Shown piece by piece: positions 52,328 through 63,535 of a stretch of 64,000 nt of DNA; position 1 is the first letter of the stretch, and every line of letters begins with the position of its first letter. This stretch comes from Archivesica marissinica (lineage: Eukaryota; Mollusca; Bivalvia; Venerida; Vesicomyidae): contig CM026404.1 of assembly GCA_014843695.1 (NCBI GenBank), positions 1,880,261-1,944,260 of the forward strand. Direction: 5' to 3'. The notes beneath the pieces were generated by a model that was given only the letters and a program-made list of their open reading frames with translations, did not search any database and was not told the DNA's origin. The position numbers were made by a program, and so were the translations under genes.

Positions 52328-55300
52328 GTAACTACTTTCTCTGCACATGAGATGCCTTGCTGTCATCACCAAACTAACATGTCTACATCCCCGCGAGTGG
52401 TTCGACATTAGTCTTATCATTAGTCTGATGATTAGAGGAAGATAGATAGAACTAATGTGAAATTTGGCCAAGAACTAATGTGAAATTTGGCATTCTTTTT
52501 AGAATTGTCATATCAAGCCATTCAACGATTCAACAGTTCAAGATCCAAAACCTTTAGCAAAAGTCTGCTTGCATATAAGTAAAGAAAGTCATGATATCGA
52601 TATAGCAGGCGCATCAAGTGCGAAAGGCCCGGAGTTCAAGCCCAGCTGTAGCCATTACGATTGTGTCCTTAGGCAAGGCATTTAAGTTCCACAGTGCCTC
52701 TTCTCTTTCCTTCTTGTCAATGGATTCCATCAGGAATGAGATATCGAGAGTGATTAATATAACTTGCAAGAACTTGTTGCTCAATCGAGCTTAAATAAAT
52801 TTGTAGGCATGTGGAATTTAAAAATTCCTTACCTAAGAGCACAATCGTAACGGCTCCAGCGGGACTCGAACTCCAAACCTCAAAGGGTTGCTGGCTAGAA
52901 CCATGTCAGAACGATGAACTAATAATCTACTGCTTTCACTCCTATTGCGTTTATGCTAAAAGTCCCTGTAACGTTAATTATCCAGAACCAGGTGGTATGT
53001 GTTGTCTTTAGACAAAACTCTTGTATCGATATATTTACCCAGGTACACAATTTCTACTCGTCCAAACTCCACTTGCTCGGTATGATGTACTCTAGTTATA
53101 CAAGCTTCCGGTGTAATTATTACAGAAATATAGTTTGTACAAATTTGAGAAGCAAGATTTTACAACATTAGATTAATCGCTCTCGAGACGTTATTCCTGG
53201 TCGAATCCATCACCATGGCGGAGAGATGCAATGTGGAATTTAACCCATTCAACCCCAAGTAACTGACATGGACTGGTGCGTGATATTTTCAGACCAATAA
53301 ATTAATAAGAAAATTACCTTTGGACCAGTTCATTATCAAAATGGGTAATTTTATCTAAAAATAGTAATAATTATTACTGGCAAAAAAGTGCAGATCCTGA
53401 TGAGACGGCTCGTCACGAGCCGGCTCATCTGGATCTACACTTTTCATAAGCCTATTTAGAGGCCTGTGGGGTTGAAAGGGTTAAGTCCCTCGTACAATCG
53501 TACGGCTACATATTCTATCTATCTACCTTTAATGTCGAACCCCTCGCGGGGACGTAGACATACAGAAATAATTATGTAACGCTTTGTATTTCAGCATGTG
53601 GAATTGTAACACTAAAGAAGTACTTGGCAGGTGGGGTCTGTAGGAGCAAAGCTGTGTTGAATGGTAAGACGGTGCTTATCACAGGAGCAAACACGGGCAT
53701 TGGGAAAGAGACAGCGAGAGATCTTGCAAAGAGAGGTACATGTAAGCTTCACATTAGGGCTGGGTGGTTACTGTCGGTGACATTAAATTACTTGCCACTC
53801 ACGCTGTTGGTTCGTGGTTATTTATGTGACGAAGCAATCCAGATGGCTTGCTGAAGGTCAGTGGTTCTACCTGGATGCACGTCTGAACCTGAAACTTTGC
53901 TCTGATGGGCATCTGGGGTCTTCCCCCACCAATAACTGCTGGAGAGTCGCCGATATAAACTTAGCCTTTGATGCAACTTTAAACCCCAAAACAAACCAAA
54001 CTTCACGGACATGTGTCCAACATGCAAGTTTGTAGTTTCCATCATGGAAATATAGGGTTATCTAACCAAGCATCAGCATAACTGCTTGCGATCACGTTCC
54101 CCCGTATGGTTCACTGGCAGCTAGAGTAAATAAATAAGACCAATCGTCATCATCAACATTTCAATTGACCAAATATTTTCTACATTCACTCTGTAGCTGT
54201 GCAATTATTGACCTAGTATTTTCTACATTCACTCTGTAGCTGTGCAATTATTGACCTAGTATTTTCTACATTCACTCTGTAGCTGTGCAATTATTGACCT
54301 AGTATTTTCTACATTCACTCTGTAGCTGTGCAATTATTGACCTAGTATTTTCTACGTTCACTCTGTAGCTGTGCAATTATTGACCTAGTATTTTCTACAT
54401 TCACTCTGTAGCTGTGCAATTATTGACCTAGTATTTTCTACATTCACTCTGTAGCTGTGCAATTATTGACCTAGTATTTTCTACATTCACTCTGTAGCTG
54501 TGCAATTATTGACCTAGTATTTTCAAAATAGATGGCAGAAATTAATACATTTGTCACAGATATAATCATATTGGTATGTAATCCCTTGGAGATACTGCTT
54601 GTGAAATGCAAGAAAACACAGATTTTGCAACCAACTTTGAGTGTGTGTAGTGTATGAGATGGATGGAAATCAGTCCTATTTAGTGCATATATTGTATCTT
54701 GTGTCCAACCGTGTTCTTCATTTAAATTCCACGTTGCCTCTTATCTCTCCCTCGTGGTGATGGATTCCATCAGGAATGAGGTCTCGATAGTGATTTATAT
54801 TAGTTGAAATAACTTGTTTCGCAATCGAGCTAAAATAAAATAAATTTGTATAAACTAAAATAAACTAACTGTGTTCTCCAGACATGCCTCCTAGAAGAAC
54901 AATAACCATCCACAGGCTGGCTGCTGATATCCAAGTTAACAAATTCCTTGTTTCCTGTGAATTATTAATGTATGCAATATTCCGACATCCATGCTCGTGT
55001 CCACCCATGCACAATTTCTTCAAACAACGTCTCCCCTGAAATTGCTTGATCAATTTTAATGAAATTTTGTGCGAGGCTTCATTGCAACAAGCAGATCAAA
55101 ATTATCTGCAATCTGCTGATTGATACGCAAACTGGCAGCTACAATCCTGAAAATAATGTTTGATTCTTGACCCAGTGGCATAGGGATGACTAGTAGTTGA
55201 AAGGTCAAATGTCTGCTAGGTCAATTACTGTTAGGGGTATAAAGAACTATACCAGTACTCAGTCAAATTCAAAATATGAACTGACTCGGGCATGCATCCC

Positions 55301-58300
55301 ATGGTGTATTTTAGTACCATGATACATATATGAACTGACTCGGGCATGCATCCTATGGTGTATTTTAGTACCATGATACATATATGCTTTGTACTTGTAG
55401 GAGCTCGGGTTATACTTGCCTGCCGCGATATAACAAAGGCAGAACGAGCAGCTGAGGATATCCGAAAGTCCACGGGCAATGACAACGTTGTTGTGTATAT
55501 CCTTGATCTTTCGTCCCTTAAGTCAGTCCGCCAGTGTGCCAGAGATGTGATTGCCAAGGAGGCCAGACTAGATGTACTTGTTAATAATGCTGGTAAGTAA
55601 TGCCTGTAGACTTGGTCCTGCAGTTCTGAGCACACCGTGACAAAGTTCTGGGTAGCAATAGTAATACACCCACCCGCAGGAAGATGAAAACTCTTCAAAT
55701 ATATAGTACATGTATCATGTATATAGACGTGTAATGCTTCTCAGTGCATCCATCCTGTATATATAGTACATGTATATAGATGTGTAATGCTTCTCCGTGC
55801 ATCCATACTGTATATATAGTACATGTATATAGACGTGTAATGCTTCTCAGTGCATCCATACTGTATATATAGTACATGTATATAGACGTGTAATGCTTCT
55901 CAGTGCATCCATACTGTATATATAGTACATGTATATAGACGTGTAATGCTTCTCAGTGCATCCATACTGTATATATAGTACATGTATATAGACGTGTAAT
56001 GCTTCTCCGTGCATCCATACTGTATATATAGTACATGTATATAGACGTGTAATGCTTCTCAGTGCATCCATACTGTATATATAGTACATGTATATAGACG
56101 TGTAATGCTTCTCAGTGCATCCATACTGTATATATAGTACATGTATATAGACGTGTAATGCTTCTCAGTGCATCCATACTGTATATATAGTACATGTATA
56201 TAGACGTGTAATGCTTCTCAGTGCATCCATACTGTATATATAGTACATGTATATAGACGTGTAATGCTTCTCCGTGCATCCATCCTGTATATATAGTACA
56301 TGTATATAGACGTGTAATGCTTCTCCGTGCATCCATACTGTATATATAGTACATGTATATAGATGTGTAATGCTTCTCCGTGCATCCATACTGTATATAT
56401 AGTACATGTATATAGACGTGTAATGCTTCTCCGTGCATCCACCCTGTATATATAGTACATGTATATAGATGTGTAATGCTTCTCAGTGCATCCATACTGT
56501 ATATATAGTACATGTATATAGATGTGTAATGCTTCTCCGTGCATCCATACTGTATATATAGTACATGTATATAGATGTGTAATGCTTCTCAGTGCATCCA
56601 TACTGTATATATAGTACATGTATATAGATGTGTAATGCTTCTCCGTGCATCCATACTGTATATATAGTACATGTATATAGATGTGTAATGCTTCTCAGTG
56701 CATCCATACTGTATATATAGTACATGTATATAGATGTGTAATGCTTCTCCGTGCATCCATACTGTATATATAGTACATGTATATAGATGTGTAATGCTTC
56801 TCCGTGCATCCACCCTGTATATATAGTACATGTATATAGACGTGTAATGCCGCTCCATGCATCCATCCTGTATATATAGTACATGTATATAGATGTGTAA
56901 TGCTTCTCCATGCATCCATCCTGTATATATAGTACATGTATATAGACGTGTAATGCCGCTCCATGCATCCATACTGTATATATAGTACATGTATATAGAT
57001 GTGTAATGCCGCTCCATGCATCCATCCTGTATATATAGTACATGTATATAGACGTGTAATGCTTCTCCGTGCATCCATACTGTATATATAGTACATGTAT
57101 ATAGATGTGTAATGCCGCTCCATGCATCCATCCTGTATATATAGTACATGTATATAGATGTGTAATGCTTCTCCGTGCATCCACCCTGTATATATAGTAC
57201 ATGTATATAGACGTGTAATGCTTCTCCGTGCATCCATACTGTATATATAGTACATGTATATAGACGTGTAATGCTTCTCCATGCATCCATCCTGTATATA
57301 TAGTACATGTATATAGACGTGTAATGCCGCTCCATGCATCCATACTGTATATATAGTACATGTATATAGACGTGTAATGCCGCTCCATGCATCCATCCTG
57401 TATATATAGTACATGTATATAGACGTGTAATGCTTCTCCGTGCATCCATACTGTATATATAGTACATGTATATAGACGTGTAATGCTTCTCCGTGCATCC
57501 ATCCTGTATATATAGTACATGTATATAGATGTGTAATGCTTCTCCGTGCATCCATACTGTATATATAGTACATGTATATAGACGTGTAATGCTTCTCAGT
57601 GCATCCATCCTGTATATATAGTACATGTATATAGATGTGTAATGCTTCTCCGTGCATCCATACTGTATATATAGTACATGTATATAGATGTGTAATGCTT
57701 CTCCGTGCATCCATACTGTATATATAGTACATGTATATAGATGTGTAATGCTTCTCCGTGCATCCATACTGTATATATAGTACATGTATATAGATGTGTA
57801 ATGCTTCTCCGTGCATCCATACTGTATATATAGTACATGTATATAGATGTGTAATGCTTCTCCGTGCATCCATACTGTATATATAGTACATGTATATAGA
57901 TGTGTAATGCTTCTCCGTGCATCCATACTGTATATATAGTACATGTATATAGATGTGTAATGCTTCTCCGTGCATCCATACTGTATATATAGTACATGTA
58001 TATAGATGTGTAATGCTTCTCCGTGCATCCATACTGTATATATAGTACATGTATATAGATGTGTAATGCTTCTCCGTGCATCCATACTGTATATATAGTA
58101 CATGTATATAGATGTGTAATGCTTCTCCGTGCATCCATACTGTATATATAGTACATGTATATAGATGTGTAATGCTTCTCCGTGCATCCATACTGTATAT
58201 ATAGTACATGTATATAGACGTGTAATGCTTCTCCGTGCATCCACACTGTATATATAGTACATGTATATAGATGTGTAATGCTTCTCCGTGCATCCACCCT

Positions 58301-61300
58301 GTATATATAGTACATGTATATAGATGTGTAATGCTTCTCAGTGCATCCATACTGTATATATAGTACATGTATATAGACGTGTAATGCTTCTCCGTGCATC
58401 CATACTGTATATATAGTACATGTATATAGATGTGTAATGCTTCTCCGTGCATCCATACTGTATATATAGTACATGTATATAGATGTGTAATGCTTCTCCG
58501 TGCATCCATACTGTATATATAGTACATGTATATAGACGTGTAATGCTTCTCAGTGCATCCATACTGTATATATAGTTATGTTATGTTATATTTCGGGTTT
58601 TACGCCTGCATCAGCACCATTTCGGGCTATATCGCCGGCGGGCAGTTTACCTAGCAACACCTTTCCTGGGCAGGCTCCAACGGTTAACCAGTACTTGGGT
58701 GCACCAACCTCCGTAAGAAACTGCCAACTTTTTCATATAAATGAGACACGACCTGAGCGGGGCTCGAACCCGTGACCATCAGTGATGATAGGTTACAGTG
58801 GTATACAAGTCAGCGACCTTAACCACTCGACCACGGAGGCGGACTGTATATATAGTACATGTATATAGACGTGTAATGCTTCTCAGTGCATCCACCCTGT
58901 ATATATAGTACATGTATATAGATGTGTAATGCTTCTCCGTGCATCCATACTGTATATATAGTACATGTATATAGACGTGTAATGCCGCTCCGTGCATCCA
59001 CCCTGTATATATAGTACATGTATATAGACGTGTAATGCCGCTCCGTGCATCCACCCTGTATATACAGTACATGTTCTCATAACTATTTCTGTAATGGTAG
59101 GGGTGATGATGACACCATACTGGAAGACGGAAGACGGATTTGAAATGCAGTTTGGGACAAATCATCTTGGTCATTTCTTATTTACAAACCTTCTTCTAGA
59201 ACTGCTGAAGAAGTCTGCACCAAGCAGGGTTGTCAATGTATCATCCCTTTATCACAAGAGTAAGTAACTAATGCTGGTGTTTATTATGCCTCTCCAGGAA
59301 CAATTACACTCACACCTTAGTTTATACAAATATATTTTAGCTCGATTGCAAAACAAGTTATTACAACTTATATTAATCACTCTCGAGACCTCATTCCTGG
59401 TGGAATCCATCGCTACGAGGGAGAGAGAAGAGGCAACGTGGAATTTAAATGCCTTGCCTAAGGGCACAATCGTAACGGCTCCAGCTGTACCTTGCATGGC
59501 TCAACGTAGACCCAAAGGTGATGTATTGCATCATCTAATGGTATTACATTTGTAGGAGTACCTTGCATGGCTCAACTTAGACCAAAGGTGATGTATTGCA
59601 TCATCTAATGGTATTACATTTGTAGGAGGACCTTGCATGGCTCAACCTAGACCCAAAGGTGATGTATTCCATCATCTAATGGTATTACATTTGTAGGAGT
59701 ACCTTGCATGGCTCAACCTAGAGTGATTAATCTAATGTTGTTAGAACTTGCTTTGCCTAAAGACCTAAAGAAATTTGCGTAGACTAAACAAAGAATAAAA
59801 CTAGTAACTTTGTCAAAAAAGTATTACTGTTGTCACTGTTTGTATTTTATTAGATTAGCGCAGTTGTTAGCGCGCTCGCTTCTCACCAATGCAACCTGGG
59901 TTCGATCCTCAGACCGGGAAGTATGTGAGATGGTACGGTAGTTTCCAGATCGGACAGGTGGGTTTTCTCCGGGTACTCCGGTTTCCTCCCACACGAATGA
60001 CCACATGTATGCTTTCATCTGCGCCAACGAGAGTGATTAATTAATATAAGTTGTTAGAACTAGAACATTTTTATTTGTGTTTTGATGAAAGTTTGATTCC
60101 TTTCAGTTATATGTATATAGAGTCAAACCTGTCTTAAGCAGCCAACCAAGGGAATCACAGAAAGTGGCTGCTTAGCAAATGTGGCTGTTTAATAGAGGTC
60201 AAACCTGTCTTAAGCAGCCAACCAAGGGAATCACACAAAGTGGCTGCTTAGCAAATGTGGCTGTCTAATAGAGGTCAAATGTATAACATATTGGGAATAT
60301 GAAAACTGGCTGCTTAATAGAGGTGACTGGTAACACAGGTTCGACTCGTATCAATTAATGTCATATGTTCTGTATGTTCGTTCTGCAGAGGGTGAGATCA
60401 AATTTGATGATATAAACAGTGACATGGCGTATTCACCCAGGGACAGCTACTGCAACAGTAAACTAGCCAACATCCTGTTTACTAGGGAGCTGAGTCGGCG
60501 ACTCCAAGGTAGGAAAGCGTAAGTTGATCAACATGTACAATGTACTGTTAAAGTTTAAAATGTTGATAATTTGATAATGATGATTGAGCTTAATTACCGC
60601 CGCCTGTAATCCATGTTGGTGAAGATACTATGTAATCCATGTAGGTGGGGGTACTATGTAATCCATGTTGGTGAGGGTACTATGTAATCCATGTTGGTGA
60701 GGATACTATGTAATCCATGTTGGTGAGGGTACTATGTTGTCCATGTTGGTGAGGATACTATGTAATCCATGTTGGTGGGGGTACTATGTAATCCATGTTG
60801 GTGAGGGTACTATGTAATCCATGTTGGTGGGGGTACTATGTAATCCATGTTGGTGAGGGTACTATGTTGTCCATGTTGGTGAGGATACTATGTAATCCAT
60901 GTTGGTGGGGGTACTATGTAATCCATGTAGGTGGGGGTACTATGTAATCCATGTTGGTGAGGGTACTATGTAATCCATGTTGGTGAGGATACTATGTAAT
61001 CCATGTTGGTGAGGGTACTATGTTGTCCATGTTGGTGAGGATACTATGTAATCCATGTTGGTGGGGGTACTATGTAATCCATGTTGGTGAGGGTACTATG
61101 TAATCCATGTTGGTGGGGGTACTATGTAATCCATGTTGGTGAGGATACTATGTAATCCATGTTGGTGAGGGTACTATGTTGTCCATGTTGGTGAGGGTAC
61201 TATGTAATCCATGTTGGTGAGGGTACTATGTAATCCATGTTGGTGAGGGTACTATGTAATCCATGTTGGTGAGGATACTATGTAATCCATGTTGGTGAGG

Positions 61301-63044
61301 GTACTATGTTGTCCATGTTGGTGAGGGTACTATGTAATCCATGTTGGTGAGGGTACTATGTAATCCATGTTGGTGAGGATACTATGTAATCCATGTTGGT
61401 GAGGGTACTATGTAATCCATGTTGGTGAGGGTACTATGTAATCCATGTTGGTGAGGGTACTATGTAATCCATGTTGGTGGGGGTACTATATAATCCATGT
61501 TGGTGGGGGTACTATGTAATCCATGTTGGTGGGGGTACTATGTAATCCATGTTGGTGAGGGTACTATGTAATCCATGTTGGTGGGGGTACTATATAATCC
61601 ATGTTGGTGGGGGTACTATGTAATCCATGTTGGTGGGGGTACTATGTAAGCCAGGTTGGTGGGGGTACTATGTAATCCATGTTGGTGGGGGTACTATGTA
61701 ATCCATGTTGGTGGGGGTACTATGTAATCCATGTTGGTGGGAGTACTATGTAATCCATGTTGGTGGGGGTACTATGTAATCCATGTTGGTGGGGTACTAT
61801 GTTGTCCATGTTGGTGGGGGTACTATGTAATCCATGTTGGTGGGGTACTATGTTGTCCATGTTGGTGAGGGTACTATGTAAGCCATGTTGGTGAGGGTAC
61901 TATGTAATCCATGTTGGTGAGGGTACTATGTTGGTGGGGGCTAATGTTTTATATACTATGGTAGTTATTTTGTGTTTGTTGGTATTATTATTTCAATACC
62001 ATAAGGCTACAAGCACTAACATATATAACCGTCTCCGTGGCCTAGTGGTTACGGCATCTGCCTACGGAGCGGGAGGTCGAAGGTTCGAACCATGTCAGGG
62101 GTTTGTTCTGATATGGCCGGTTGGTGAGCCGCCAGCTAGTTAAATAATGGTTACCGATTGCCTACCAGCCTGGCGCCAGGCATACAAGCATAGGATTCGG
62201 GAAGTACTGATGTTCATAAGAAGAGGTGTCTCGTAAGTCAGAAATGGCTGGCCCTTTAAATAGGGGTTACAATAATAAACAAACACTTTACTTTTACTTT
62301 ATATAGAGTCAGTTCAGGAGTTGCTCTATTCTATCCTGCATCTCGTATTCGTTAATATATCTGAATATGTTAGAGGGATAATTCATCAAAGCATTGAAGA
62401 TGTTTAATGTAGCACACACCGTCTTTGTGTGGGTGCGAATGATGACCTCATTAACCCATTTCATTCTGGATACATTTAACGGCTTTTGCAAACAACATAG
62501 ATCCAGATCAGCTGCAGCTACAGTTGTTTGCTACAGAGCTAAGTGTCTTAGCAAGATCATCTGAATAGCAAACAGCATAGAGCCTGATCAGATGGAACAT
62601 TCCGTGGCGGCTGATCTTAGCTCTATGTTTGCAAATACTGTTTGAATGGTGTTAGTGGTGTCAATCATAGTAAAAGGGCATTTTGTGTTCAATATTTCAA
62701 AAAGTCATCTTACAAACTGGTGTATGTTAGTATTATTGTTCTTTAACTGAAAATGGCACGAGCACAGTAATGCGTTTGTAAATGTCACTACTTTTGACAT
62801 TTGATGTAAATTAAATGCTACACAATTTATTTTGTTTCTTAGGTACAGGTGTGACAGTGAATTCCCTCCATCCAGGTGTAATAAAAACAGAATTGGGCCG
62901 ACACATGTGTATTACCCTGTTGCGTAGAATGCTGTTTTTCCCATTGCGTTTGTTGTTCTTCAAAAGCGTATTACAAGGAGCTCAAACTAGTATATACTGT
63001 GCCATCTCCGAGGACCTGGAAGGAGTGTCAGGAAAACACTTTAG
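52240..63044 (+). CDS. RDH: Retinol dehydrogenase-like short-chain dehydrogenase, 6 exons, 3' incomplete
   Basis: Exons 52240-52327, 53595-53735, 55401-55592, 59101-59259, 60389-60508, 62843-63044. The first five introns are all phase 1; the last is phase 2. 300 codons plus 2 nt. N-terminal hydrophobic segment [16 protein letters not shown] (about 21-36), probably a membrane anchor. Cofactor motif TGANTGIG (59-66), ILACRD, DLSSL, NNAG (138-141), [15 protein letters not shown] (186-189), catalytic YCNSK (Tyr214, Lys218), HPG (243-245). Order and sequence match RDH11/12/13-type NADP(H)-dependent retinal/aldehyde reductases of the ER or mitochondria. The exact paralogue is uncertain. RDH11/12 are about 316-318 residues, so one short C-terminal exon should lie beyond 64000. 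Confidence 0.93.
52590..52806 (+). mobile_element. SINE S1 in RDH intron 1
   Basis: Head GATATAGCAGGCGCATCAAG, body TTACGATTGTGTCCTTAGGC and GATTCCATCAGGAATGAGAT, tail TTAAATAAATTTGTA. Followed by an inverted S1 fragment at 52808-52880 (GGAATTT...CACAATCGTAACGGCTCCAG), making a head-to-head pair. Confidence 0.8.
53132..53510 (-). mobile_element. SINE S1 split by MITE A
   Basis: Minus-strand S1: TAGTTTGTACAAATTTGAGA to GTGGAATTTAA, interrupted at 53240-53484, resuming GTCCCTCGTACAATCGTACGG. Without the MITE the sequence is GTGGAATTTAAGTCCCTC, aligning with the S1 consensus. Confidence 0.85.
53240..53484 (+). mobile_element. MITE family A copy 5, in SINE S1, TTAA duplicated
   Basis: TTAACCCATTCAACCCC ... 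GGGGTTGAAAGGGTTAA with the GACGGCTCGTCACGAGCCGG centre. The single TTAA of the host SINE is present on both sides. Confidence 0.9.
53595..53735 (+). CDS. RDH: RDH-like exon 2 (cofactor-binding motif)
   Basis: Acceptor TTTGTATTTCAG, donor AGAG|GTACAT. It encodes [21 protein letters not shown] then [20 protein letters not shown]. The reading frame continues past the donor to 53854 but loses similarity. Confidence 0.93.
53812..54002 (+). mobile_element. Interspersed repeat S7
   Basis: GGCTTGCTGAAGGTCAGTGG, TGATGGGCATCTGGGGTCTT, CCCACCAATAACTGCTGGAG and a TTTAAACCCCAAAACAAACC tail; related to 11621-11770 and 26478-26735. Confidence 0.65.
54165..54525. repeat. Minisatellite, 43-bp unit x 8
   Basis: ATTTTCTACATTCACTCTGT + AGCTGTGCAATTATTGACCT + AGT; nearly identical copies (one G substitution at about 54356). 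RDH intron 2. Confidence 0.95.
54715..54862 (+). mobile_element. SINE S1, 5'-truncated
   Basis: From TTTAAATTCCACGTTGCCTC through GATTCCATCAGGAATGAGGT to AATAAATTTGTATAAACT. Confidence 0.8.
54863..55274. other. RDH intron 2 sequence
   Basis: No exon or repeat recognised. Confidence 0.5.
55275..55384. repeat. 54-bp tandem duplication immediately upstream of RDH exon 3
   Basis: Two copies of TGAACTGACTCGGGCATGCA + TCCCATGGTGTATTTTAGTA + CCATGATACATA. Each has TATTTTAG, weakly acceptor-like; the second ends 16 bp before the true AG (55400). Confidence 0.88.
55401..55592 (+). CDS. RDH: RDH-like exon 3
   Basis: Acceptor GTACTTGTAG, donor GCTG|GTAAGT. It encodes [21 protein letters not shown]...[16 protein letters not shown]...LDVLVNNA-G. 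Very strong SDR similarity. Confidence 0.95.
55703..58575. repeat. Minisatellite, 53-bp unit, left block
   Basis: About 54 units of TATATATAGTACATGTATAT + AGATGTGTAATGCTTCTCCG + TGCATCCATACTG. Variants GACGTG/GATGTG, CAGTGC/CCGTGC and CCGCTCCATGC mark subfamilies; the stretch 57600-58250 is almost perfectly homogeneous. No minus frame has a stop, giving false ORFs of up to 610 residues. Starts about 110 bp after exon 3. Confidence 0.96.
58576..58842 (-). mobile_element. SINE S5 inserted in the 53-bp array, 13-bp target-site duplication
   Basis: ACTGTATATATAG occurs at 58563-58575 and 58843-58855, both being array sequence. On the minus strand the element starts GCCTCCGTGGTCGAGTGG (A box) with GGGTTCGAGCCCCGC (B box) and extends through the GCCTGCATCAGCACCATTTC complement. 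Confidence 0.9.
58843..59078. repeat. Minisatellite, 53-bp unit, right block
   Basis: Four to five further units of the same repeat after the SINE, with CCACCCTG and CCGCTCCGTG variants, ending 22 bp before exon 4. Confidence 0.94.
59101..59259 (+). CDS. RDH: RDH-like exon 4
   Basis: Acceptor TTTCTGTAATGGTAG, donor AAGA|GTAAGT. It encodes [53 protein letters not shown]. Contains the catalytic Ser region. Confidence 0.95.
59320..59487 (-). mobile_element. SINE S1, head missing
   Basis: TTTATACAAATATATTTTAG to CACAATCGTAACGGCTCCAG; immediately followed by the 71-bp repeats. Confidence 0.8.
59489..59722. repeat. 71-bp unit x about 3.3
   Basis: ACCTTGCATGGCTCAACGTA + GACCCAAAGGTGATGTATTG + CATCATCTAATGGTATTACA + TTTGTAGGAGT. 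Begins at the truncation point of the S1 copy. Contains TTTGTAG|GAG, acceptor-like. Confidence 0.9.
59853..60065 (+). mobile_element. SINE S3
   Basis: TTAGCGCAGTTGTTAGCGCG, TGGGTTCGATCCTCAG, GTGAGATGGTACGG, AGAGTGATTAATTAATATAA; tail truncated. Confidence 0.83.
60117..60350 (+). mobile_element. MITE family C copy 3
   Basis: AGTCAAACCTGTCTTAAGCA at the left and AACACAGGTTCGACT at the right. The first about 80 bp are tandemly duplicated. Sits directly upstream of RDH exon 5. Confidence 0.8.
60389..60508 (+). CDS. RDH: RDH-like exon 5 (active site)
   Basis: Acceptor TCGTTCTGCAG, donor CAAG|GTAGGA. It encodes [20 protein letters not shown] then [20 protein letters not shown], including the YxxxK catalytic motif. 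Confidence 0.94.
60600..61935. repeat. Minisatellite, 26-bp unit
   Basis: About 51 units of ACTATGTAATCCATGTTGGT + GAGGGT. Variants GGGGGT, GAGGAT, TTGTCC; GGGGGT units dominate after 61490. Markers TTGTCC recur in a spaced pattern, implying block duplication. RDH intron 5. Confidence 0.95.
62028..62300 (+). mobile_element. SINE S2, uninterrupted copy
   Basis: GTCTCCGTGGCCTAGTGG (A box), AGGTTCGAACC (B box), GATATGGCCGGTTGGTGAGC, and AATAAACAAACACTTTACTT at the end. Serves as the empty-site reference for 6742-7252. Compared with that copy it carries a small GGCGCC-type duplication (CCTGGCGCCAGGC). Confidence 0.88.
62451..62650 (+). mobile_element. MITE family B copy, degraded right end
   Basis: TTAACCCATTTCATTC, GCAAACAACATAGATCCAGA, AGCAAACAGCATAGAGCCTG. 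The right TTAA end is not recognisable. Confidence 0.65.
62843..63044 (+). CDS. RDH: RDH-like exon 6
   Basis: Acceptor TTTTGTTTCTTAG, donor TTTAG|GTATAG. It encodes [21 protein letters not shown]..., a hydrophobic stretch [18 protein letters not shown], then [20 protein letters not shown] and KHF, matching the RDH11/12 C-terminal half. Phase 2 out; the residue at the junction is probably Ser or Arg. Confidence 0.93.
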
Positions 63045-63089
63045 GTATAGTACATAGAGCTAGAGGTTATGCAACAGTTTTCAAATCTT

Positions 63090-63535
63090 ACTGTTAGTCT
63101 CAAGCTTTCTGATTGGTTGAGCTGAGTGCAAAACTATCTGATTCCTTGAGCTGAGTGCAAAACTTTCTGATTGGTTGAGCTGAGTGCAAAACTTTCTGAT
63201 TGGTTGAGCTGAGTGCATAACTTTCTGATTGGTTGAGCTGAGTGCATAACTTTCTGATTGGTTGAGCCGAATGCAAAACATTCTGATTGGTTGAGCCAAA
63301 TGCAAAACATTCTGATTGGTTGAGCCGAATGCAAAACATTCTGATTGGTTGAGCCGAATGCAAAACATTCTGATTGGTTGAGCCGAATGCAAAACATTCT
63401 GATTGGTTGAGCTGAGTGCAAAACATTCTGATTGGTTGAGCCAAATGCAAAATATTCTGATTGGTTGAGCTATGTGCAAAACATTCTGATTGGTTGAGCT
63501 ATGTGCAAAACATTCTGATTGGTTGAGCTGAGTGA
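63090..63535. repeat. Minisatellite, 29-bp unit with ATTGG motif
   Basis: About 15 units of CTGATTGGTTGAGCTGAGTG + CAAAACATT. The unit matches half of the hairpin element at 15027-15092 (TTTGATTGGTCGAGCCAAGT GCAAA). Each unit carries ATTGG, an inverted CCAAT. Starts 45 bp after the exon 6 donor. Confidence 0.94.

Noticed and set aside
56589..58527. Minus-strand open frames of 557 and 610 residues ([19 protein letters not shown] repeats)
   Set aside because: Pure 53-bp minisatellite with no stop in any minus frame; 53 x 3 gives a 53-residue repeat. No non-repeat protein, intronic in the RDH-like gene.
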